Shown here: piece after piece, positions 55,826 to 64,000 of the stretch
Layout of the letters: every line of letters begins with the position of its first letter
Position numbering within the stretch: the stretch's first letter is position 1
Assembly: GCA_001724855.1 (NCBI GenBank)
Contig: MEED01000022.1
Coordinates: 1 to 64,000 of the forward strand
Length of the DNA: 64,000 bases
Direction: 5' to 3'
Origin: Lautropia sp. SCN 69-89
GTDB taxonomy: Bacteria; Pseudomonadota; Gammaproteobacteria; Burkholderiales; Burkholderiaceae_E
The notes under the pieces: generated by a model
Told to the model about the DNA's origin: nothing
What the model saw: the letters and a program-made list of their open reading frames with translations, nothing else
Database searches by the model: none
Program-made: the position numbers and the translations under genes

Positions 55826-56569
55826 CTACTCGACCATCCGGTTCAGCGCCGGCGCATCCAGCGGCTCGCCCGACTCGCTGACTTCGGCACCCAGCCGCGC
55901 CAGTGCCGCCTGCAGCTGCTCGATCACGCGGTCCTGCTCGGCGACATGGTCGATCAGCCGATGCAGCGCAAGCGACAGCGGATCGTCGCCGCCCTGCGTC
56001 ACCGCATAGGCCGAAAAGCCCATCTTCTGCGCCTGCGCCTCGCGGCGCTGGTCGGCTTCCTCGACGATCACGCGCGCCGGAATGCCGACCGCGGTCGCGC
56101 CGGCAGGCACTGCCTTCACCAGCACCGAGTTGGAGCCGATGCGCGCGCCGGCACCCACGGTGAACGGGCCGAGCACCTTGGCCCCGGCGCCGACCACGAC
56201 GCCCTTTTCGAGCGTCGGATGGCGCTTGCCCCGGTTCAGCGACACGCCGCCGAGGGTCACGCCCTGGTAGATCGTGCAGTCGTCGCCGACCTCGGCCGTC
56301 TCGCCGATGACCACACCCATTCCGTGGTCGATGAAGACCCTGCGCCCGATGGCGGCCCCGGGATGGATCTCGATGCCGGTAAGAAGACGCGCGCATTGCG
56401 ACACGAACCGCGCCAGCGTGTGCAGCCCCGTTCCCCAGAGCGAGTGGGCCATCCGGTGCATCGCGAGCGCATGCACGCCCGGGTAGCACAGCAACACTTC
56501 GAGCCTGGACCGCGCTGCCGGATCCTTCTCCAGGACAGCCGCGACATCTTCGCGCAGGCGCTCGAACAT
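55826..56569 (-). CDS. cysE: Serine O-acetyltransferase
   Basis: The 247-residue enzyme makes O-acetylserine for cysteine synthesis. It begins [39 protein letters not shown]. The left-handed beta-helix has [43 protein letters not shown] and [42 protein letters not shown]. The long C-terminal tail (to about 60 residues after the helix) is typical of the short-N-terminus bacterial form. Confidence 0.95.
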   Translation of the reverse strand: MFERLREDVAAVLEKDPAARSRLEVLLCYPGVHALAMHRMAHSLWGTGLHTLARFVSQCARLLTGIEIHPGAAIGRRVFIDHGMGVVIGETAEVGDDCTIYQGVTLGGVSLNRGKRHPTLEKGVVVGAGAKVLGPFTVGAGARIGSNSVLVKAVPAGATAVGIPARVIVEEADQRREAQAQKMGFSAYAVTQGGDDPLSLALHRLIDHVAEQDRVIEQLQAALARLGAEVSESGEPLDAPALNRMVE

Positions 56570-56603
56570 CCGTGCTCTCCGATACTCGTCGAAACGTTTC
56601 AGT

Positions 56604-57788
56604 TTAAGCGCTTTGCGGCTGCCCTGGCGACGATGCAGGCAAGTGCGCCCAGCCGCTCATCAGCCGGCGGGCGCTGCGCGAGAGCACCGCCTTGTCGAAG
56701 CGCCAGCCGTCGCCGGCGCGTCGCGACACCTCGGCGCCGACCGCCAGCACGCCCGAGACGTGGCCGATGCGCGTCGGCACGCCCGGCAGCGTGCGCGCGA
56801 TCTCGGCCACCAGCGTGCCCGGCAGCGCGGCGGCTGCCGCCAGCGCGATCGAGCCGGTGCCGGTGAATGCGTGGTGAAGCTTGCCCATCGACATGATCCG
56901 CGCGAGCAGGTCGATGCGCTCGGCACCCACCTCGACGCCGGCACTGCTGCGGTAGCTGGCCGGGCGAGCGACCCAGGCCACCTTCGGGGTGGCCGGGCGC
57001 GAAGCGGTGGCGTGTTCGGCGCTGTCGGCCAGCCCCATGCGGACTGCCGCCGCCGCGCGGATCGCCTCGAGCTGCGCGAGCAGTTTCCGTTGGCGGTTGA
57101 TCTCGTCGGGCAGCTCGCGGCCAGTGAGCCCGAGCGCGTCGGCACGCACGAAGACGGTCGGATTGCCGGCGGTGATCATCGTTGCGCGGATCCGGCCCAG
57201 GCCGGGCACCGCCAACTCGTCCTGCGGCTTCCCGGTGGGCAACAACGCGAGCACCGCGCCGTCGCCTGCCTCGGGCTGCGGCTCGTGGAACTCGAGCCGG
57301 ATCTCGGCCCCCGGGAACGGGACGCCGTCCTCCATGAACTCGCCGTGCTCGAGCACCTCGCCGTGGCGCACCGGCACGAACGCGTCGATGCGCTGGCCGA
57401 TGTTCTGCTGCCAGATGCGCACCCGCGTGAGGCCGTCCACCGGCGCGACCAGCCCCTCGGAGATCGCGAACGGCCCGACCGCCGCCGTCAGGTTTCCGCA
57501 GTTTCCCGACCAGTCGATCAGCGGTTCGCCGATGGCCACGGCGCCGAACAGGAAATCGACGTCGCAGTCCTCGCGCGCCGACGGCGCGATCAGCACCACC
57601 TTGCTGGTGCTGGAGGTCGCGCCGCCCAGGCCGTCGGTGTGCTTGCCATACGGATCGGGGCTGCCGATCACGCGCAACAGCAGCGCGTCGCGCTCGCGCG
57701 CCACGCGCGGCAGGTCGCGCAGATGGAAGAACACGCCCTTGCTGGTGCCGCCGCGCATGTAGACGGCCGGAATGCGTCGAGGGTTCAT
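56604..57788 (-). CDS. PrpF-family isomerase (2-methylaconitate isomerase / 4-oxalomesaconate tautomerase-like)
   Basis: The 394-residue protein has the diaminopimelate-epimerase-like double fold of PrpF. It begins [24 protein letters not shown], with the catalytic cysteine region in [18 protein letters not shown] and conserved [14 protein letters not shown] and [20 protein letters not shown]. PrpF isomerises methylaconitate in propionate use, while homologues act on 4-oxalomesaconate in gallate or protocatechuate meta-cleavage. No prp or gallate genes adjoin it, so the substrate is open. It overlaps trmJ by 4 bases. Confidence 0.9.
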   Translation of the reverse strand: MNPRRIPAVYMRGGTSKGVFFHLRDLPRVARERDALLLRVIGSPDPYGKHTDGLGGATSSTSKVVLIAPSAREDCDVDFLFGAVAIGEPLIDWSGNCGNLTAAVGPFAISEGLVAPVDGLTRVRIWQQNIGQRIDAFVPVRHGEVLEHGEFMEDGVPFPGAEIRLEFHEPQPEAGDGAVLALLPTGKPQDELAVPGLGRIRATMITAGNPTVFVRADALGLTGRELPDEINRQRKLLAQLEAIRAAAAVRMGLADSAEHATASRPATPKVAWVARPASYRSSAGVEVGAERIDLLARIMSMGKLHHAFTGTGSIALAAAAALPGTLVAEIARTLPGVPTRIGHVSGVLAVGAEVSRRAGDGWRFDKAVLSRSARRLMSGWAHLPASSPGQPQSA

Positions 57789-58561
57789 CGCGAAGCCCTG
57801 GTCAACCTTTCGATGCGCGTGCAGATGCCGCGCAGGATCGCCACTTCTTCGGTCTCGAGGCGCGCGCGGGCGAACAGCCGGCGCAGCCGCGGCATCAGCT
57901 TCTTCGGGCGGCGGGGGTCGAGAAAGCCGATGCCCGTGAGCGCGCGCTCGAGATGTACGTACAGCGCCTCGACCTGCGCCTGCGTCGCGTGCGGCGAGGC
58001 CGGTGCCGTGGTGGCTCCGGGCGCGGCTACGGCCGCCGCCGTGTCGGCGGCTGCAAGCGTTGCCTGCGTTGCCTCCGTCTCGGCGGCTTGCGCGCGCAGG
58101 CAGTACGCGATGACCTGCACCGCCTGCGCGAGATTCAGCGACTGGTAGTCCGTCTCGCCCGGGATGCTGCACAGCGCCTGGCACAGGCCGACTTCCCCGA
58201 TCGACAGGCCGGTGCGTTCGGCGCCGAAGACGAAGGACACGCGATGCGCCGTATCGGCCGCGAGTTCGTCGCGCGCCAGCCGCACGCAGGCCTCCGGCGT
58301 CTGCGCGGGCGGCCCGAACTCCCGCGTCTCGGCGCTCACCGCGATCGCCAGCGTGCGGTCGGCCAGCGCCTGCGTCAGCGACGGGACGATGCGCGCGGCC
58401 GCCAGCACGTCGTCGGCCCGGCTGGCGCGCGCGATCGTCTCGGGGTGAGCGCAGACCTGCGGATCGCGCGGCGCGGCCAGCACCAGCCGGCGCAGTCCCA
58501 TGGCGCGCATCGCGCGCGCGGCCGCGCCGACGTTGCCGGGATGGCTGGTGCCGACCAGCAC
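57785..58561 (-). CDS. trmJ: tRNA (cytidine/uridine-2'-O-)-methyltransferase TrmJ
   Basis: The SPOUT-fold enzyme methylates the ribose of residue 32 in tRNAs. Visible are [47 protein letters not shown], and [23 protein letters not shown], the trefoil-knot SAM pocket. A dimerisation tail ends with [34 protein letters not shown] at 58561 gives 258 residues. Homologues normally have about 8-10 residues before VLVGTS, and the matching FDRVEF is visible upstream, so translation may start earlier at a non-ATG codon. Confidence 0.9.
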   Translation of the reverse strand: MLVGTSHPGNVGAAARAMRAMGLRRLVLAAPRDPQVCAHPETIARASRADDVLAAARIVPSLTQALADRTLAIAVSAETREFGPPAQTPEACVRLARDELAADTAHRVSFVFGAERTGLSIGEVGLCQALCSIPGETDYQSLNLAQAVQVIAYCLRAQAAETEATQATLAAADTAAAVAAPGATTAPASPHATQAQVEALYVHLERALTGIGFLDPRRPKKLMPRLRRLFARARLETEEVAILRGICTRIERLTRASR

Positions 58562-58665
58562 GAACTCGACGCGGTCGAACCACGCGGGTGCGGGGCGGTG
58601 AAGGCTTGCCAGGGCGATCCCTTAGAATGACGGGTTCTGTTCAGTCACTACAGGCCCGATCGCCC

Positions 58666-59502
58666 ATGCATCCGATGCTGAACGTGGCGGTCCGGGCGGC
58701 GCGACGCGCCGGCCGGATCATCAACCGCGGAAGTCTCGACCTGGAGACGCTCGCGGTAGCGCGCAAGCAGCGCAACGATTTCGTGACCGAGGTCGACCAC
58801 GCCTCGGAAAAGGCGATCATCGAGACCCTGCTCACCGCGTATCCGGACCACACGATCTTAGCAGAGGAGTCCGGCCATCTCGTCAAGGGCGTGGCCGCAG
58901 GCCCGGGGCACAAGATCGAGCACGCCGAGCACATCTGGATCATCGATCCGCTCGACGGCACCACCAACTTCATCCACGGCCTGCCGCAGTACGGGATCTC
59001 GATCGCACTGATGCAGCGCGGCGTGGTCACGCAGGCGGTCGTCTACGACCCCAACCGCGACGAGCTGTTCACCGCCACCAAGGGCGCGGGCGCGTTCCTG
59101 AACGACCGGCGCATCCGCGTGTCGAGGCGCCAGAAGCTCGACGAGGCGCTGATCGGCACCGGGTTTCCGTACCGCAAGCTCGATCACCTCGAGGAATACC
59201 TGGCGATCTTTCGCAGCCTGACCGAGCGCGCCGGCGGCATTCGCCGCCCGGGCGCAGCGGCACTCGATCTTGCCTACGTCGCCTGCGGCCGCTTCGACGG
59301 CTTCTTCGAGATGGGCCTGTCGCCGTGGGACGTCGCGGCCGGCAGCCTGCTGATCACCGAAGCCGGCGGACTGATCGGCGACTTCCACGGCGAACCCGAC
59401 TACCTGTTCTCGGAGCGGGTCGTAGCCGGTTCGCCGAAGGTGTTCGCGGCGATGATCGCGCTGCTGCGCGGCCTGCCGCCGACGGCCAGGGTGCAGGGCT
59501 GA
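58666..59502 (+). CDS. suhB: Inositol-1-monophosphatase / SuhB
   Basis: The 278-residue Mg2+-dependent phosphatase also acts in rRNA maturation and Nus complexes. Motifs are [33 protein letters not shown] with the DPLDGTTNF metal site, GTGFPYR, and [20 protein letters not shown]. It lies divergent from trmJ, a pairing typical of Burkholderiales. The ATG at 58666 gives a full-length protein. Confidence 0.95.
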   Translation: MHPMLNVAVRAARRAGRIINRGSLDLETLAVARKQRNDFVTEVDHASEKAIIETLLTAYPDHTILAEESGHLVKGVAAGPGHKIEHAEHIWIIDPLDGTTNFIHGLPQYGISIALMQRGVVTQAVVYDPNRDELFTATKGAGAFLNDRRIRVSRRQKLDEALIGTGFPYRKLDHLEEYLAIFRSLTERAGGIRRPGAAALDLAYVACGRFDGFFEMGLSPWDVAAGSLLITEAGGLIGDFHGEPDYLFSERVVAGSPKVFAAMIALLRGLPPTARVQG

Positions 59503-59574
59503 ACTCGCGCGGCGGCGCACAGCGCCCCGATCGCTGAACCGACCGCCGTCTGGCGGCCGTTGCGTCGCCCGAGC

Positions 59575-60534
59575 CTATCGGCCCGCGCCCGGCGCGCCGG
59601 CGTCCAGCCAGGCCGCCAGCCCGTCGGCGTTCAGCATGATGTCCAGTTCGAACAGGTCGAACAGCGCCTGGCCACTCACCGGCCAGTCGTTGCGGCGTGC
59701 TTCCTCGAGCAGCATCGCGCGCACGCCCTCGCGCAGGCCCTCGCCGCGCCCGGGGCCGGCGTCGCGGCAATCGAGCGCCAGCTGCACGTGCGCGTCGATC
59801 AGCCGATGCAGGTCGGCAGCGCAGCGCTGCACGTCGGTCACCTGCCCGAAGTGGGTCACGTAGATCGCGCCGGGCGCGCGCGCGATGAGCCGGTCGATCG
59901 ACGCATGCAGTGCCGGCGGATCGAACTGCACCGGTGTGGTCGACGGGAAGATCGCGTGGCGGCCGTCGCGCTCGAGCTCGCGATACGACAGGCCGAAGGT
60001 GTCGCCCGCGAAGATGTGGCCGGTGCGCTCGTCGACGATGCAGGCGTGGTGGCGGGCGTGGCCCGGCGTGTCCAGGAATTCGAAGCGGCGCCCGTTCAGC
60101 GACAGCGTCGCGCCGTCGGGCATCTCGACGACGCGGTCGGCCGGCACCGGAACGATGTCGCCGTACATCCGCCGCGCCGCCTCGGCGCCATAGACCTCGA
60201 TCGTCGCGGCGGTCAGGCGCGACGGATCGATCATGTGCCGCGCGCCGCGCGGATGCACCGCCAGACGCGCATTCGGGAACTGCGCCATCATCGCGCCGGC
60301 GCCGCCCGCATGGTCGAGGTGCACGTGTGTGAGCATCACCCAGTCGACCTGCGCGGCCGACAAGCCGCGCTCGGCGAGCGCCGCCAGCACGTGCGGCACC
60401 GATTCGTTCGAGGCCGTGTCGACGACCGCCGCGCGGCCGCCCTCGACCACGAGATGCACCGCGTCGAGCATCGGGCGCACGAAGCCCGAGTCGACCGCGA
60501 CGATGCCGTGGCCGTAGTCAATCGAAGAGCGCAT
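59575..60534 (-). CDS. MBL-fold (metallo-beta-lactamase-like) hydrolase
   Basis: The 319-residue protein has the metal motif LTHVHLDHAGG (His70, His72, Asp74, His75). Further ligand regions are FLDTPGHARHHACIV, GHIFAGDTFGLSYRE and IYVTHFGQVTDVQ. It begins GHGIVAVDSGFVRPMLDAVHLVVEGGRAAVVDT. Members hydrolyse thioesters, lactones or phosphodiesters; the substrate is unknown. It overlaps the NUDIX gene by 17 bases, so both belong to one transcript. Confidence 0.9.
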   Translation of the reverse strand: MRSSIDYGHGIVAVDSGFVRPMLDAVHLVVEGGRAAVVDTASNESVPHVLAALAERGLSAAQVDWVMLTHVHLDHAGGAGAMMAQFPNARLAVHPRGARHMIDPSRLTAATIEVYGAEAARRMYGDIVPVPADRVVEMPDGATLSLNGRRFEFLDTPGHARHHACIVDERTGHIFAGDTFGLSYRELERDGRHAIFPSTTPVQFDPPALHASIDRLIARAPGAIYVTHFGQVTDVQRCAADLHRLIDAHVQLALDCRDAGPGRGEGLREGVRAMLLEEARRNDWPVSGQALFDLFELDIMLNADGLAAWLDAGAPGAGR

Positions 60535-61393
60535 CGAATCCTCCTGGCGGCTCGAAGCGGCCTTCGCGCACGACCAGCCGCGTCGGACCGGGCATCGCGC
60601 GCGTGGGCACGCTGTGGCGCTCGTCGCCCGGGTAGACCGCGGTGCGCACGCCGTCGGCCTCGAACGATTCGGGCTCGATCACCGGCGGCGGCCGGCGCCG
60701 CGCCTCGTCGAGCACGCCGGCCACGCTGGCGTGCCGGCCGACCTGCGCCAGGCTCATGATCTGCGCCGGCGCCAGGACGATCTCGCGGCGCCGGTACCGC
60801 TCGATCGCCTCGCGGGGCGTGAGCCACGCGCTGTCGGTAGCCTCGTGGTCGTCATGGTGCGCCTGCTGGCCGCCAGGCAAGGCCGCGACGAAGAAGCGCG
60901 CGTCGAAGCGCTTGTTCATCATCGCCGGCACCTTCGGGGTGATCCAGCGCGTGAACGGCACCAGCGCATCGCTGGCGAGCTGCAGCCCGAACTCGGCCAG
61001 CAGCGCCCCGAACGCCAGCCCCTCGCGCGCGCGACGGTTCGCCCGCTCGGCCAGGCGCGCATCGGCGTCACGCGCAAGCAGCACGCTCGCCTCCTCGAAG
61101 GTCTCACGGCACGCGGCGACGAAGAAGCCGGCTGCGAGCCGCGCGTCGAGGCCGGGTTCGCCGAGCCGCTCGCGCAGCATCTCGGCCGGCGCGCCGGCGC
61201 GCGCGATCGATGCGTCGGCACTGTCGGCGCGGTCGAGCTTGCCCCCGGGAAAGACGTAGGCGCCGCCGAGCACGTCGGAGTTGCCGTGCCGGCGCAGCAT
61301 CAGCACTTCGGGGCCGCGATCGCTGTCGCGCAGCAGCACCACGGTAGCTGCCGGACGCGGCGGGGTGAGAACGGGTCGATAGAGCGGTTCCAT
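60518..61393 (-). CDS. NUDIX-family hydrolase (RNase-Z-linked type)
   Basis: The 291-residue protein has a NUDIX fold with AATVVLLRDSDRGPEVLMLRRHGNSDVLGGAYVFPGGKLDRAD. The catalytic helix is split by a long insertion: the expected REx2EExGxE appears as RETFEEASVLLA about 45 residues later. This long-insert layout matches NUDIX proteins of the CoA-pyrophosphatase/NUDT19-like group. The start at 61393 precedes LYRPVLTPPRPAATV. It is followed by the MBL-fold gene, a pairing also seen in other proteobacteria. Confidence 0.88.
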   Translation of the reverse strand: MEPLYRPVLTPPRPAATVVLLRDSDRGPEVLMLRRHGNSDVLGGAYVFPGGKLDRADSADASIARAGAPAEMLRERLGEPGLDARLAAGFFVAACRETFEEASVLLARDADARLAERANRRAREGLAFGALLAEFGLQLASDALVPFTRWITPKVPAMMNKRFDARFFVAALPGGQQAHHDDHEATDSAWLTPREAIERYRRREIVLAPAQIMSLAQVGRHASVAGVLDEARRRPPPVIEPESFEADGVRTAVYPGDERHSVPTRAMPGPTRLVVREGRFEPPGGFDALFD

Positions 61394-61768
61394 GGCCGAC
61401 CCGCATTCTGCCTGATGACGCCCGGTGCCCCGGTGAGGGCTCACGGGGCCCGGCGCCGCGATGGGGCCTCATGGCGCGCTGCGCCGTGGTGGGCTATCAT
61501 TCGGGAGTGGAACCTGCCATGAACGCGATGCATCCGAACCGCCAGCGCCCCCGCGCCGCCGCCCAACCGGGCGCCGGCCGTCGTTCGCGCGCGCGCATCG
61601 CGTCTCCCGGACGCCAGTTCGAGGCCGCAAGCCGCAACGGCACTTCGGCCTTCGACCACTGAGCCCGGCGATCCACCGCACGATTCACTCCGCCCCACAC
61701 TGATCGCCGGGCCCCACGAGGGGCCAGGTCGCGCTGTGCGCCGCAAGGCGCATTTACAGGAATTCGCC
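61394..61768. other. Gene-poor stretch before rnk, with one doubtful small ORF
   Basis: This 375-base stretch separates the NUDIX gene from rnk. A short plus-strand frame with ATG at 61519 and stop at 61662 would encode 47 residues (MNAMHPNRQRPRAAAQPGAG, ending NGTSAFDH). Its basic, Ala/Arg-rich composition is what random G+C-rich sequence gives, so I do not call it a gene. The region must hold the rnk promoter. I see no riboswitch or strong hairpin. Confidence 0.35.
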
Positions 61769-62179
61769 ATGAACCGTACCGCCACTGCCCTGCGCGTGCT
61801 CACCGAACTCGACCACGTGCGCATCGACCGCCTTCTCTCGCGCTCGCAGCAAGCGTCCGGCGACGCGCTGCATTCGGTGCTCGACGACGCCGACATCGTG
61901 CCGAACCGGCAGGTGCCGGCCGACGTCGTCACGATGTACACGCAGGTCCGCGTCGAGGATCCGCGCGACGGCTCGCAGCGCAAGCTCACCGTCTGCTATC
62001 CGGAAGACGCCGATCCCGCGGCCGGCTTCGTCTCGGTGCTCTCGCCGATCGGCACCGCGCTGCTCGGCCGGCGCATCGGCGAGACGGCCGAGTGGAGCGC
62101 ACCCGGCGGCACCGTCCAGAAGCTGCGCATCGTCGAGCTGCTGTTCCAGCCCGAGGCGAGCGGCGACTTCACGCTGTAG
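61769..62179 (+). CDS. rnk: Nucleoside diphosphate kinase regulator / GreA-GreB-like Rnk protein
   Basis: The 136-residue protein has a short helical N-terminus (TELDHVRIDRLLSRSQQA). A GreA-type C-terminal domain follows: DADIVPNRQVPADVVTMYTQVRVED, KLTVCYPEDADPAAGFVSVLSPIGTALLGRRIGETAEW, and GGTVQKLRIVELLFQPEA. Rnk binds RNA polymerase in the secondary channel without the long coiled coil of GreA. It is monocistronic and convergent with the LuxR regulator gene. Confidence 0.92.
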   Translation: MNRTATALRVLTELDHVRIDRLLSRSQQASGDALHSVLDDADIVPNRQVPADVVTMYTQVRVEDPRDGSQRKLTVCYPEDADPAAGFVSVLSPIGTALLGRRIGETAEWSAPGGTVQKLRIVELLFQPEASGDFTL

Positions 62180-62242
62180 CCGCGAGCGCGCCGGGCTTCG
62201 GCCCGCCGCTGCCTGCTTCACCCGAAGGCCGCGCCGGATGCC

Positions 62243-63352
62243 TCAGCGGCCGAGCGCCCGCATCACTGCGCCGGTGCGATTCCCGACGCCCAGCCTGCGG
62301 TACATGTTCTGCAGGTGCTTGCCGACGGTGCGCCGGCTCACGCCGAGCAGTTCCGCGATGCACTCGTCGGTCTTGCCGGCCGCAATCCAGCCGAGGATCT
62401 CGGTCTGTCGCGGCGTGAGGCGGGAAGCCGGCGCGAGCGCCCGGTCCGAAGGCTCGGCGCACTCGATCAACAGGGTGCAACCCGACGGGCACGAGCGGGG
62501 CAGGCAATGCAGCACCAGCCGCGTACCGCCCGATTCGTCGACCAGCGAAGCGCTGCGCCGGTCCTGCCCGCATGCGGCGGCCTCGCTCACCTGAGCCCGT
62601 AGCCATTGCAGCACCGGCAAGGGCAGCGCGGATCCGGGCGCGGGCGGCGCATCGCGACGCGCGATCTCCGCGAGCCAGCCGAGCGCAGGACCCGATGCCT
62701 CGACGATGCCGAAATGGCGATCGAAGGTGATTGCACCGACCCGGCCGCTGCCGGCGACGCCGTGCAGCAATCCCACCGCGCAGTCCGAGCACGCTTTCGA
62801 CACTGCCTGCCGATAGAGCGCCGCGACCTGCGAACGCACCGCCTCGAGCAGGCCGATCTCGGCGTCGCTGAAATCGCGGCCCGCGCGGTTCAATACGATG
62901 CCTGTCAGCCTGCCCGGCTCCCAGGCCAGCGGCAGTAGTGCCACCCGGTCCAGGCCCAGCGGTCCGTAATAGTCGCGGAAAAGCTCGCTGCGGCGGAAGT
63001 CGGCGTCGTTCACGCAATCCGTGAGCCGGACGGCTCGCGCGTGCGGATGCCGCAGGTGGTGCCGCACCAGCGGATGTCCGGCAAGAAGCCGATCGAAGGC
63101 CGCAGGGTCGATGTGCCCCGGCGGATCGGGCGGGCAGGCGGACAGGAATCGCCTGCCGGCCGCCAGGTCGCAGACGCTGAGGGTCGTGAACTCGGAAGCG
63201 ACGATGCGCGCCAGCCTTCCGAGCAGGCCGAGCACCTGGTCGGGAGCCGGGCGCGCGCCGTCCCCGAGCGTTCCGAGCAGGCGGAACGCGCGAGCGAGTT
63301 CGCCCTGGCGCGGCTGTCTCACGATGCAGTGCCCGGGGAGGCGCTTACGCAA
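62243..63352 (-). CDS. LuxR-family transcriptional regulator (GAF-like sensor + HTH)
   Basis: The 369-residue protein ends with a clear LuxR-type helix-turn-helix: LTPRQTEILGWIAAGKTDECIAELLGVSRRTVGKHLQNMYRRLGVGNRTGAV. The N-terminal 280 residues are a sensory region: LARIVASEFTTLSVCDLAAG, FRDYYGPLGLDRVALLPLAW, ISD/FSDAEIGLLEAVRSQVAAL. It resembles a degenerate GAF fold. It is divergent from the methyltransferase at 63470 and may regulate it. The signal is unknown. Confidence 0.88.
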   Translation of the reverse strand: MRKRLPGHCIVRQPRQGELARAFRLLGTLGDGARPAPDQVLGLLGRLARIVASEFTTLSVCDLAAGRRFLSACPPDPPGHIDPAAFDRLLAGHPLVRHHLRHPHARAVRLTDCVNDADFRRSELFRDYYGPLGLDRVALLPLAWEPGRLTGIVLNRAGRDFSDAEIGLLEAVRSQVAALYRQAVSKACSDCAVGLLHGVAGSGRVGAITFDRHFGIVEASGPALGWLAEIARRDAPPAPGSALPLPVLQWLRAQVSEAAACGQDRRSASLVDESGGTRLVLHCLPRSCPSGCTLLIECAEPSDRALAPASRLTPRQTEILGWIAAGKTDECIAELLGVSRRTVGKHLQNMYRRLGVGNRTGAVMRALGR

Positions 63353-63469
63353 GGATGCGTATTTACCCCCCGCCTCCGGAAGCGGAAATTATCCGCGTCC
63401 GATGGCGCGCGCGCCATTCGCGGTGCAGCGAAGGCATCGGGTCATCACATTCGATCCGGGGAGACAGCC

Positions 63470-64000
63470 ATGGCATTCGACGAAGCGAAGCTGAACGCGC
63501 TGGTGGGCCGGATCGTCGAGGAGTTCGGCGCCATCGCGAACGCGCCGCTGGTGGTCCTCGGCGACCGGCTGGGCCTCTTCCGCAAGATGGCGGGTGCCGG
63601 TCCGATGGACGCCGAGGCGGTCTCCGAGGCCACCGGCATTCGCCTGCGCTATGCCCAGGAGTGGCTCAACGCCATGGCCGCGAGCGGATACGTCGACTAC
63701 GACGCCGGGACCGATCGCTATCGCTTGTCTGACGAGGCCGCGATGGTCTTCGTCGACGAGGACAGCCCGGCGTTCCTCGCGGGCGGCTTCGAGGTGCTGG
63801 GGTCCCTGTTCAACGACCTGGACAAGATCCAGCGCGTGTTCAGCACCGGCACCGGGCTCGGCTGGCATGAGCACCATCCGATGCTGTTCTCGGGCACCGA
63901 GCGCTTCTTCCGTTCCGGCTACAAGGCACACCTGGTGCCCGAATGGATCCCGGCGCTCGGCGGTGTCGAAGAGAAGCTTCGCAAGGGTGCGCGCGTGGCC
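63470..64000 (+). CDS. SAM-dependent methyltransferase with N-terminal winged helix (cut by window edge)
   Basis: The first 177 residues of a longer gene are present. They show a winged-helix N-terminus (ANAPLVVLGDRLGLFRKMAGAGPMDAEAVSEATGIRLRYAQEWLNAMAASGYVDYDAGTDRYRLSDEAAMVF). A linker of the kind that precedes the Rossmann methyltransferase domain in Rv2258c-like proteins follows. The catalytic domain lies beyond base 64000. The ATG at 63470 follows GGGGAGACAGCC. It is divergent from the LuxR gene. Confidence 0.82.
   Translation, partial: MAFDEAKLNALVGRIVEEFGAIANAPLVVLGDRLGLFRKMAGAGPMDAEAVSEATGIRLRYAQEWLNAMAASGYVDYDAGTDRYRLSDEAAMVFVDEDSPAFLAGGFEVLGSLFNDLDKIQRVFSTGTGLGWHEHHPMLFSGTERFFRSGYKAHLVPEWIPALGGVEEKLRKGARVA

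Noticed and set aside
61471-61662. A 63-codon plus-strand ORF before rnk
   Set aside because: It has no convincing ribosome site, an Arg/Ala-rich random-like composition and no family resemblance.

Overview
The window is chromosomal DNA of very high G+C content from a betaproteobacterium, most likely order Burkholderiales. The best evidence is the run cysS - (DUF6352-like) - alkA-type glycosylase - accA - tilS - lysC - tRNA-Ser(GCU), next to ppiB, lpxH, cysE, trmJ and suhB. That order is typical of Burkholderiales. Genes are densely packed and often overlap by 4 bases (ATGA). There is no rRNA operon, no CRISPR array and no recognisable IS element. One solitary tyrosine recombinase with an A+T-rich upstream patch is the only mobility gene.

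Layout. 1-2139: ergothioneine genes (egtB, a VOC protein, and egtD cut by the window edge). 2267-5024: a CaCA-type exchanger and the solitary integrase. 5213-8904: a TRAP transporter (dctM, dctQ, dctP) downstream of an IclR regulator. 9080-15719: a divergent carboxylate-use operon (TctC, TctB, frameshifted TctA, acylating aldehyde dehydrogenase, acyl-CoA ligase) followed by a 4HBT-type thioesterase. The dehydrogenase/ligase pair resembles the sulfoacetate pair SauS/SauT. 15730-25583: the most interesting region, described below. 25661-34476: a double-Mop molybdate-binding protein, a P-type ATPase, an ECF sigma/anti-sigma/periplasmic sensor set, a BON-domain protein, and a membrane cytochrome plus Fe-S oxidoreductase pair. 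34498-40115: an ABC ATPase and fused permease, followed by MlaE-like and MlaD-like proteins and a lipoprotein. 40231-46434: diaminopimelate dehydrogenase, a PLP decarboxylase with a coupled 58-residue ORF, a slipin/NfeD pair and an NAD(P)H-type flavoprotein. 46636-63352: mostly housekeeping genes ending in rnk and a LuxR regulator. 63470-64000: a truncated methyltransferase.

The 15730-25583 region looks like a variant of the anaerobic phenol-activation locus. A six-gene minus-strand operon encodes homologues of the three phenylphosphate synthase parts: PpsA-like, about 612 codons; PpsB-like, 375 aa; and PpsC-like CBS protein, 227 aa. It also encodes a single UbiD-family decarboxylase/carboxylase, a UbiX flavin prenyltransferase, and an unexpected Tm-1-like (UPF0261) ATP-binding protein. 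A divergent XylR/DmpR-type sigma54 activator lies next to it. Between them I see a perfect sigma54 -24/-12 element (TGGCACGGCGATTGCA, minus strand) and two XylR/DmpR-like upstream sites. The inferred logic is that an aromatic effector activates the regulator, a phenolic substrate is phosphorylated by the Pps proteins, and UbiD with prenyl-FMN then carboxylates it.

Four genes carry apparent small indels: tctA, ubiD, ppsA-like and a small exported protein. Each needs one short correction to restore a normal-length frame, and two of the four sit in short G/C runs. This may be sequencing or assembly error, or real decay, and it should be settled before the operon is interpreted.
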